From: Chelatococcus sambhunathii
GTDB lineage: Bacteria > Pseudomonadota > Alphaproteobacteria > Rhizobiales > Beijerinckiaceae
DNA length: 64,000 bases
NCBI RefSeq assembly: GCF_001418005.1
Contig: NZ_LIOL01000001.1
Span: 62,001 to 126,000, forward strand
Direction: 5' to 3'
Shown: piece by piece, positions 59,301 to 64,000 of the stretch
Numbering within the stretch: position 1 is the stretch's first letter
How the letters are laid out: each line of letters opens with the position of its first letter
The notes under the pieces: model-generated
Told to the model about the DNA's origin: nothing
Database searches by the model: none
The model's input: the letters and a program-made list of their open reading frames with translations, nothing else
Program-made: the position numbers and the translations under genes

Positions 59301-61844
59301 CTCGAGGAGACCATCGAGCAGCGCGGCCACCGCCTCGACGCGGCGCTGTCCATGCGTCTTGCCGGCTTCGAGGACGTCATCGTCACCAAGGGCCAGGCAC
59401 TCGCCGAGCGCATCGCCAACGACACGTCGGGTTTCACCACGACGGTCACCGCCCGCCTCGCCGATGTCGAGAACCTGCTGACCACCCACGGCACCCGGCT
59501 TGCAGACGCGCTCGCCGAGCGCACCAAAGAGGCCGGCGACGTCATGGAGGCGCACATCGCGCGCTTCGAGGAGCGTTCGGCCACCAAGAGCCAGGAGATC
59601 GCGAAATCGCTCGACGGGCTCATCGTGCGTATCGACGACAATCTCGGCGCGCGCGCCAGCGCCCTCAACGACGCCCTGGTCGAGCGCACGAAGGAGATCG
59701 CCCGCGTCATGGCCGAGGGCGGGCGCGACGTCACCCAGGCGCTGGCCTCCAAGGTGGACGAGATCGGCGGCGTCATCTCGACGAAGAGCGCGCAGCTCAC
59801 CGAGGTGCTCTCGGGCAAGGCGCAGGAGATCAACGAGACGCTGGGCGGCCGGGCCCTCGACATCGCGGCGACGCTCGACCAGCGCGTCGCCCGCTTCGAG
59901 GAGCGGGTCGTCGACCGGCTCGACACGGTCAGCGCCACACTCGACGAGCGCGGCCAGGCGATCTCCGAGAACCTTGCCGCCCGTGCCGAGGCGATCAACG
60001 CAACCCTCGGCAATCGCGCCCAAGAGCTGGAGCGGCTATTCGACGACAAGGGGCTCGGCCTCGTCGGCGCCATCGCCGACCGCGGCGAGAGCATCGCCCG
60101 CGAAGTCGCCTCGGTCGGCGAGGCGGTTGTGCGCACGCTTGAGACGCGCGGCCGCTCCATCGTCGAGGCGGTGCAGGAGCGCTCGCAGGAGCTCACCGAG
60201 CTGTTCGGCTCGTCGAGCGAGTCGCTGCGCCGTGTCATCGAGGACGGCACCAGCCGCTCCATTGAGACGCTGATGTCCACCAACGACCGCCTGAAGGGCG
60301 AGTTGTCAGGCGTGCTCGACCGCCTGTCCGAGGCCAACCGCCTGCTGCAGCAGATGGCCGCGAGCGCCAGCGCCAACCTCGCCCAGGTCGAGGACGGGCT
60401 GACGAGCCGCGTCGGCGAGTTGCAGGAGGTGCTCGGCGCGGTGAAGGAGGAGACCGGCCGCGCCGCGAGCGACGTCGCCGCCCAGGTCGAGGCGCTGCGC
60501 GCCATCTCCGGCCAGACGCTGACGCAGGCTGCCGGCCTCGCCGAGAAGCTCGGCCAGCAGGGTCGGGCCGTTGCCGAAGTCACGAACGAGCACATCAAGG
60601 CCATCGCGGAGGCGACGCGCCTGCTCGAAGGCGTCGAATCGCGCATGGGCGTCGCCCTCGACGAGCGCCGCCAGACGCTGGAGAACCTCGTCTCGGTGGT
60701 CGGCGAGCGGGCCGACGACATGGAATCGATCACCCGGTCCTTCAGCGCCCTCCTGTCGGAGACGCTGCAGGAGGCGGAGCGCAAGGCGCGCCAGATCGGC
60801 TCCGTGCTGGCCGAAAACGCCCAGTCGGCCACCCAGGCCATCGGCGAGCAGTTCGATCTCATCCGTACGACGACCGGCAAGGAGCGCGAGCGTACAGCGG
60901 CTGCCCTGCGCCAGGCCTACGAGCAGGTCATCGCCGAGATGAGCCAGAGCCTCAGCCAGGCGACCGAGCGCTTCCACTCCGTCGCCAACGACATGCGCGG
61001 CATGACCGCCCGTATCCATGAAGAGCTGGAGGCGACGCGCAGCGAGCTGAAGCGCGGCGTGATCGAGATGCCGCGCGAGACGCAGGAGACGACCGCCGCC
61101 ATGCGCCGCGTCGTCGCCGACCAGATCAAGGCGCTCAACGAGCTGACCGAGATCGTCACCCGGTCGGGCCGTGCCGTCGACGTCGTTGAAGCGGCCCAGC
61201 CCCGCCGTCCGGCCCAAGCCGAGCGTTCGGCCCCCGAGCGCCCGGTTGCCGAGCGCCCGGCCGCCCCGACGCCGCGGCCCCAGCCGGCACAGCAGGCTGC
61301 CCAGCCGGCGGCAGCCCCTGCGCCGCAGCCGGCGCGTGCACCCGTCCCTGCCCCGCAGCGCGAGGCCGCGCCACAGCAGGCCGGCGGCCGTGGCTGGCTC
61401 TCGGACCTTCTCGTGCGGGCCTCGCGCGACGAAGCCGAGACGGCAAAAGCCGCGGCTCCCTCCGCGCAGACCGTGGCCGGTGCCCCCGCCAGCCAGCGCC
61501 GCACCATCGAGCTGCTCGATTCCATCTCGGTCGATATTGCCCGGATGATCGATCACGATGCGGCGGTGGAGCTGTGGGACCGCTACAAGCGCGGCGAGCG
61601 AAACGTGTTCACGCGCCGGCTCTACACCCTTCAGGGCCAGCAGACCTTCGAGGAGATCCGCCGCAAGTACCGTCAGGACGCCGAATTCCGCGAAACCGTG
61701 GACCGCTACATTGACGAGTTCGAGCGCCTGCTCGCCGAGGTCTCGCGCCAGGATCGGGACTCGATGATGGCCAAGACCTACCTCACGTCGGAGACCGGCA
61801 AGGTCTACACTATGCTGGCGCACGCCACCGGCCGCTTCGAGTGA
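56334..61844 (+). CDS. Giant membrane-anchored coiled-coil repeat protein, likely growth pole ring (GPR) homologue
   Basis: A 1836-residue protein. A polar N-terminal part (residues 1-160) precedes two membrane helices (about 163-185 and 205-228). A very long helical rod (about 240-1615) has no prolines to speak of. Eight 33-residue repeats (547-810) and about seven 22-residue repeats (875-1028) are both multiples of 11, as in apolipoprotein-type hendecad helices. A Pro/Ala-rich linker (about 1620-1690) leads to a C-terminal globular domain (about 1720-1836: RTIELLDSISVDIARMIDHDAAVELWDRYKRGERNVFTRRLY). The layout matches Agrobacterium GPR (about 2100 residues), a ring protein needed for polar growth. 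The ATG at 56334 has GAGGCGG upstream. A terminator follows. Confidence 0.8.
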   Translation: MAKDNQAKDPTEAALSAIEQALNLTALDSRAATARKLPDPAEEPRLPEIDEQAFFASVTGAPTEKPAEGTPEMPKASQLSPAKPSLKMPAPKPGTRDTAPATDDEKPMSARPADKAAARDPSAARPSGQKPAGVVAPDPSRVANDDKETVGALLQALQARPSSRAYWLAAVASLAWLGLTGAGIWQRYDLGAVGVDGAIGAIGAVEGALLALTVFGPVVLFFVLATLHTRAQEMRLVARAMTGVAVRLAQPENLAADSVVNLSQAVRREVAAMGDGLERALARAGELETLVRTEISTLERAYGDNEIRIRSLLDELVAQREAIISNGERVKAAISGAHENFAQELEGASRVIAEAVASAGTRVAEQLGSKGEQITLALGRAGDRMIDEITSRGGELVERLGSTSDAVGARLASASADVTSTLDGKAREITEAIERTGQVLTTGLNDGAAELTRTLAETGTSVAEQIAQRAMEVNDTLRSTGETLSVAIGARGEEVTQRIEITGREIADTIASRGEGLAVRLAETGERIHEVINVNGRALEQTLAETGDRLAGLIEERTSTARNVFSLSAAELETTLTSTSERMAALISERANAACSFFEDGAQALEMTLTTAGERIAGLVEERTSVARELFENSTRALDESLSTTGERLATLLESRSDDVRRAFEGGTQALDRSLANTSEQLSGLLENRSESIRLAFENGTRALDDSLASTGERLADLLETRAENVRAIFENGTRGIEESLGTVGDRLASLVEDRTNLVRTAFEDSARALETTLSTTGTHMATLLEERTASARVTFEESARTLAEEFAGRTSELRDMLAHQTDETRALMAGTGKDVVLAIATQASRVNEALARNAEALAETIDTRGRLVDEKLGERLAAFEKTMETGGDKLEMTLYARLSAFEETIENRAISLDNTLNARLSAFENAIESRTSTLDASLSEKLSSFERTVDARAGSLDETLSARLGSFQQLVESGARTLDATLGARLAALEETIEQRGHRLDAALSMRLAGFEDVIVTKGQALAERIANDTSGFTTTVTARLADVENLLTTHGTRLADALAERTKEAGDVMEAHIARFEERSATKSQEIAKSLDGLIVRIDDNLGARASALNDALVERTKEIARVMAEGGRDVTQALASKVDEIGGVISTKSAQLTEVLSGKAQEINETLGGRALDIAATLDQRVARFEERVVDRLDTVSATLDERGQAISENLAARAEAINATLGNRAQELERLFDDKGLGLVGAIADRGESIAREVASVGEAVVRTLETRGRSIVEAVQERSQELTELFGSSSESLRRVIEDGTSRSIETLMSTNDRLKGELSGVLDRLSEANRLLQQMAASASANLAQVEDGLTSRVGELQEVLGAVKEETGRAASDVAAQVEALRAISGQTLTQAAGLAEKLGQQGRAVAEVTNEHIKAIAEATRLLEGVESRMGVALDERRQTLENLVSVVGERADDMESITRSFSALLSETLQEAERKARQIGSVLAENAQSATQAIGEQFDLIRTTTGKERERTAAALRQAYEQVIAEMSQSLSQATERFHSVANDMRGMTARIHEELEATRSELKRGVIEMPRETQETTAAMRRVVADQIKALNELTEIVTRSGRAVDVVEAAQPRRPAQAERSAPERPVAERPAAPTPRPQPAQQAAQPAAAPAPQPARAPVPAPQREAAPQQAGGRGWLSDLLVRASRDEAETAKAAAPSAQTVAGAPASQRRTIELLDSISVDIARMIDHDAAVELWDRYKRGERNVFTRRLYTLQGQQTFEEIRRKYRQDAEFRETVDRYIDEFERLLAEVSRQDRDSMMAKTYLTSETGKVYTMLAHATGRFE
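57972..58763 (+). repeat. Eight in-frame 99-bp repeats (33 residues) in the GPR-like gene
   Basis: Residues 547-810 divide exactly into eight units of 33. Each starts G/S-E/D-R-hydrophobic-A-x-L and ends in Leu-x-x-Thr, with a conserved central Phe-Glu pair. Thirty-three is 3 x 11, pointing to a hendecad helix. The units differ by many substitutions, so they are old duplications. Confidence 0.9.
58956..59417 (+). repeat. Seven in-frame 66-bp repeats (22 residues) in the GPR-like gene
   Basis: Residues 875-1028 form 22-residue units of the pattern xRLxxFExxhExxxxxLDxxLx, for example ARLSAFEETIENRAISLDNT. This is the period of apolipoprotein A-type amphipathic helices (2 x 11). The units follow the 33-residue block after a short non-repeated stretch. 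Confidence 0.85.
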
Positions 61845-61868
61845 TCGCGGCGCAGGCTTGACGAAATG

Positions 61869-61904
61869 GGGCGCGGCCACGGACGGCCGCGCCCTTTCCT
61901 TTTC
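61869..61904 (+). terminator. Rho-independent terminator of the GPR-like gene
   Basis: A 10-bp stem GGGCGCGGCC/GGCCGCGCCC with a 6-base loop and a TTTCCTTTTC tail, 24 bp after the stop codon. Confidence 0.9.
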
Positions 61905-62009
61905 TCACGCTGCCGGCAGAAACCGCGGTCGCTCTCTTCGACGGCAATTTGCCGGATGGCCATGGCGAGGCTGTCGCCTGTCCTCGCTGGCGCGTCTGCG
62001 GAGATCACC

Positions 62010-62435
62010 ATGGACGAGACGTCGCGGATCATCTACGGGCGGGAGGAAACGCTCCCGGTGGCCGAATTCCGGCAGGTGCTGGATGCATCCGGCCTCGGCA
62101 CCATCCGTCCCGTCGAGGACGATGGCCGCCTCGCCGCGATGCTCGCCGGCGCAAACCTGATCGTGACGGCACGCCGCGACGTGCCCGGCCACCCGCTCGT
62201 CGGCGTTGCCCGCTCCATCACCGACTTCTCCTGGTGCTGCTACCTGTCCGAGCTCGCCGTTGCGCGCTCTGCCCAGGGCCTCGGCATCGGCAAGGGGTTG
62301 CTCGACGAGACCCGCCGGCTTCTCGGGCCGCGCGTCAGCCTGGTGCTGGCCTCCGTCCCGGAAGCGATGGGATTCTACGAGCATGCGGGCATGGTGCGCA
62401 TCGCAGACGCCTTCTGGTATCGGCGCGAGGCGTGA
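62010..62435 (+). CDS. GNAT family N-acetyltransferase
   Basis: A 141-residue acetyltransferase. Motif A, which binds acetyl-CoA, is LSELAVARSAQGLGIGKGLL (Q-x-x-G-x-G-x). A final strand with GFYEHAGMVRIADAFWY is typical of small GNAT enzymes with a C-terminal Tyr. The substrate is unknown. The ATG at 62010 has GGAG 8-11 bases upstream; ATGs further upstream lie next to the terminator and lack similarity. Confidence 0.85.
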   Translation: MDETSRIIYGREETLPVAEFRQVLDASGLGTIRPVEDDGRLAAMLAGANLIVTARRDVPGHPLVGVARSITDFSWCCYLSELAVARSAQGLGIGKGLLDETRRLLGPRVSLVLASVPEAMGFYEHAGMVRIADAFWYRREA

Positions 62436-62516
62436 CGATAGGCGGTACGGCTGTCGCAATGTTTCTGCCGTAAGGGATGCGGCTGCGTCGACCGAAACTC
62501 CCCGGAAGGACCCGTC

Positions 62517-62981
62517 ATGTATCCAGTCCAGATTCGCGAACTCGCTCCCGTCAGGGTCGTGGCCATCCGCCACATCGGCCCCTACGAAAGCGCCGGCCCC
62601 ACCTTCGACCGGCTCTGGGCCTGGGCCCGCGCGCGGGGGCCCCTTCCGGTCGACCTGCGCGTGTTCAGCGTCTATCATGACGATCCCACGCTCGTGCCGG
62701 CAGGCAGCCTGCGCTGCGATGTCGCGATGTACATTGGCCCGGATGCGCAGAGCGATAGCGTCGTCACGGTCGGCGAAATCCCTGGCGGACGCCATGCCGT
62801 GCTGAGGTTGAAGGGTCCCTACTCCCTCGTTCCGCAGGCTTCCCGCTGGCTGCTCGAAACATGGCTGCCACAGCACGGCGAACGGCCGGCGCGAGCCCCT
62901 TTCGACGAGTATCTCAACAACCCGGCCATCGTGCCGCCGGAAGAGCTGCGCACCGATATCTGCCTGCCACTGGCCGGCTGA
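62517..62981 (+). CDS. Stand-alone GyrI-like small-molecule-binding protein
   Basis: A 154-residue protein made of one GyrI/SbmC-like (SOUL/SHS2-pair) domain. Seen are VVAIRHIGPYESAGPTFDRLWAW, FSVYHDDPTLVP and LKGPYSLVPQASRWLLETWLP, ending in LRTDICLPLAG. The same blocks form the effector domain of the AraC regulator at 54328-55200, down to the shared DICLPLA ending. It may bind drugs or hydrolyse ligands as some GyrI-like proteins do. GGAAGGA precedes the start. Confidence 0.88.
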   Translation: MYPVQIRELAPVRVVAIRHIGPYESAGPTFDRLWAWARARGPLPVDLRVFSVYHDDPTLVPAGSLRCDVAMYIGPDAQSDSVVTVGEIPGGRHAVLRLKGPYSLVPQASRWLLETWLPQHGERPARAPFDEYLNNPAIVPPEELRTDICLPLAG

Positions 62982-62991
62982 GCGCCACCCG

Positions 62992-63606
62992 TCACGCCCG
63001 TGCCGGCGACCAGCGCACAATCTGCAGCAGCACTGACGACAGCGCTTCGTCGAGCGCGCGCGCTGCCCCTGGCCCGGTGATGCCGGCAACCGGCACGCGC
63101 GCCGAGAAGATCTTGGCCGAGACCACGCGGCCGCTGACCGTCTCGATGAGGCGCGCCGAGATCTCGACCACAGCCTCGGACGACGCGCTCGACACCTCGA
63201 ATCGGCGGATTTCGCTGCCGAGCGCGTAATTGGCGACGACCCCGTCGCCGGGGCGCGCCACACGGCCGAGGCGGCTGCCGTTCTCGAAGGTCTGGATCAG
63301 GCGCGTCTGCACCAGCTTGGGCAGCCGGTCGGCCCATTGCACGCCGTCGAGCTGCGAGACGGCGCCGTCCGCACCCTTGACGATGATGGCGCTGCCATCG
63401 AGCGTCTGCAGCGCCAGCGGCTCGGTGACGATGAGTTGGTCACCGCCGATGCGGGCCGCCCCCGTCACCTCGCGTGGCGCCGAGAGATCGAACGTCGCGG
63501 GCGCCGGGCCGGCGCAGCCGGCGAGGACGAGCCCCGCCACGAGCAGCGCGCAGGCGCCGGGGCGAACGGAGCCGCCGGAAGAAGCGGCAGACGATCTGCG
63601 GTTCAT
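62992..63606 (-). CDS. ABC-type transport auxiliary lipoprotein (PqiC/MlaB-associated type)
   Basis: A 204-residue lipoprotein. The signal has lipobox LAGC after ACALLVAGLVLAG (Cys at about 31). The mature domain starts TFDLSAPREV and has RIGGDQLIVTEPLALQTLDGSAI, matching the ABC-type transport auxiliary lipoprotein family that accompanies Mce/Mla transporters of lipids. It starts one base after the stop of the MlaD-like gene, so the two are coupled. It probably bridges the MCE ring to the outer membrane. Confidence 0.88.
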   Translation of the reverse strand: MNRRSSAASSGGSVRPGACALLVAGLVLAGCAGPAPATFDLSAPREVTGAARIGGDQLIVTEPLALQTLDGSAIIVKGADGAVSQLDGVQWADRLPKLVQTRLIQTFENGSRLGRVARPGDGVVANYALGSEIRRFEVSSASSEAVVEISARLIETVSGRVVSAKIFSARVPVAGITGPGAARALDEALSSVLLQIVRWSPARA

Positions 63607-63607
63607 G

Positions 63608-64000
63608 TCAGCGACCACTGTAGGCTGGCAATCCCGGCTTGCTGCCGAAGATGAACTGCTGGGGGTTGCGCTCGACGCTGCGCAGCACGCGGTTGATCTC
63701 GTTGAGGGTGCGGCGCCCTTCGCTCGCCAGCGCCTCGTAATCGCGCAGGCCGGGGCCGGTGAAGCGGTTGATGCCGGCCGTGATCTCGGCCGTGCGCTTA
63801 TCGAGGTTGTCGGCCAGCACGCGGATGGAACGGGCGGCCTCCGCCACCTCCTCGAAGGCGCCCTTGCCCTCGGGCGAGGACAGGAAGCCTTCCGCTGCCT
63901 TGAGAACGCCGTCGACACGGTCCGCCGCGACGTCGAGCTTCTTCGAGATCGAGGCGATGTCCTTCAGCGTCGATTCGATGTCGCCGCTCGAATCGCCGAG
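63608..64000 (-). CDS. MlaD/MCE-family protein, C-terminal part only
   Basis: The last 130 residues of a protein that continues beyond the right edge. The visible part is helical: SGDIESTLKDIASISKKLDVAA, FLSSPEGKGAFEEVAEAARSIRVLADNLDKR and a C-terminal NPQQFIFGSKPGLPAYSGR. This is the typical C-terminal helix and tail of alphaproteobacterial MCE proteins, which form the hexameric periplasmic ring of lipid ABC transporters. The MCE domain itself is outside the window. It is followed directly by the auxiliary lipoprotein. Confidence 0.85.
   Translation of the reverse strand, partial: LGDSSGDIESTLKDIASISKKLDVAADRVDGVLKAAEGFLSSPEGKGAFEEVAEAARSIRVLADNLDKRTAEITAGINRFTGPGLRDYEALASEGRRTLNEINRVLRSVERNPQQFIFGSKPGLPAYSGR

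Noticed and set aside
57972-59417. Regular DNA repeats that might suggest a CRISPR array
   Set aside because: They are in-frame protein repeats (99 and 66 bp) with no conserved repeat/unique spacer alternation and no cas genes.
56991-60023. A 1010-codon open frame on the minus strand opposite the GPR-like gene
   Set aside because: It mirrors the repeats of the sense gene, has no ribosome site or recognisable domain, and long antisense frames are expected in GC-rich codons of the sense gene.

Overview
The window is high-GC, densely coded chromosomal DNA from an alphaproteobacterium, most likely of the order Hyphomicrobiales (Rhizobiales). The markers are a CckA hybrid kinase, a GTTC-N7-GTTC LexA box before recA, a single-cysteine DksA, a dimeric NADP-isocitrate dehydrogenase and a very long membrane-anchored coiled-coil protein resembling the Agrobacterium growth pole ring protein (GPR). 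The genus cannot be fixed from the sequence. I see no rRNA, tRNA, CRISPR array, prophage or insertion sequence.

Layout. 1-5.7 kb: the start of a molybdenum-hydroxylase small subunit (coxS-like) and a coxG-like gene flank a 743-codon gene for a predicted secreted protein. Its C-terminus carries a Cys-His-Asp arrangement like the papain-fold deamidase of dermonecrotic toxins. A PcaD-like hydrolase, a flavin reductase and a GntR regulator follow. 6.2-11.8 kb: a complete branched-chain amino acid type ABC operon (livH-M-G-F, a small membrane gene, the binding protein) with a terminator. 11.8-18 kb: DUF1203, ccdA, a P1 peptidase, a DadA-like oxidase, a BASS-type transporter and a glycosyltransferase. 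18-30 kb: housekeeping genes (rpe, purB, rpsD, murI, a TrmJ-like methyltransferase, icd, alaS, recA). 30-36 kb: cckA, an orphan FliO-like gene with a long Pro/Ala tail, a GST/HxlR divergent pair and dksA. 36-42 kb: an MBOAT acyltransferase whose SGNH-like partner is frameshifted, the ycjF/ycjX pair and a SixA-like phosphatase. 42-44.7 kb: two hydroxyproline-degradation genes with a divergent GntR regulator. 45-54 kb: a MoxR ATPase, an Lrp/gamma-lyase divergent pair, a Kef-type antiporter, a Spy-like protein, a CoxE-type VWA protein and a universal stress protein behind an FNR/FixK-type site. 54-64 kb: an AraC-GyrI regulator, ferredoxin, an Hpt protein, the giant GPR-like gene, a GNAT enzyme, a stand-alone GyrI-like protein and the end of an Mla/Mce-type transport operon.

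Genes that work together: the liv genes form one importer; CckA, DksA, the Hpt protein and the GPR-like protein belong to the cell-cycle, stress and polar-growth layer; the epimerase and DapA-family lyase are two steps of hydroxyproline catabolism; MoxR and the VWA protein probably act as a pair although about 5.8 kb apart. Several gaps hold palindromic repeat families, including a 50-bp hairpin element present twice with compensatory changes in its stem.

The best candidates for new biology are the toxin-like gene at 474-2705 and the GPR-like repeat protein at 56334-61844.
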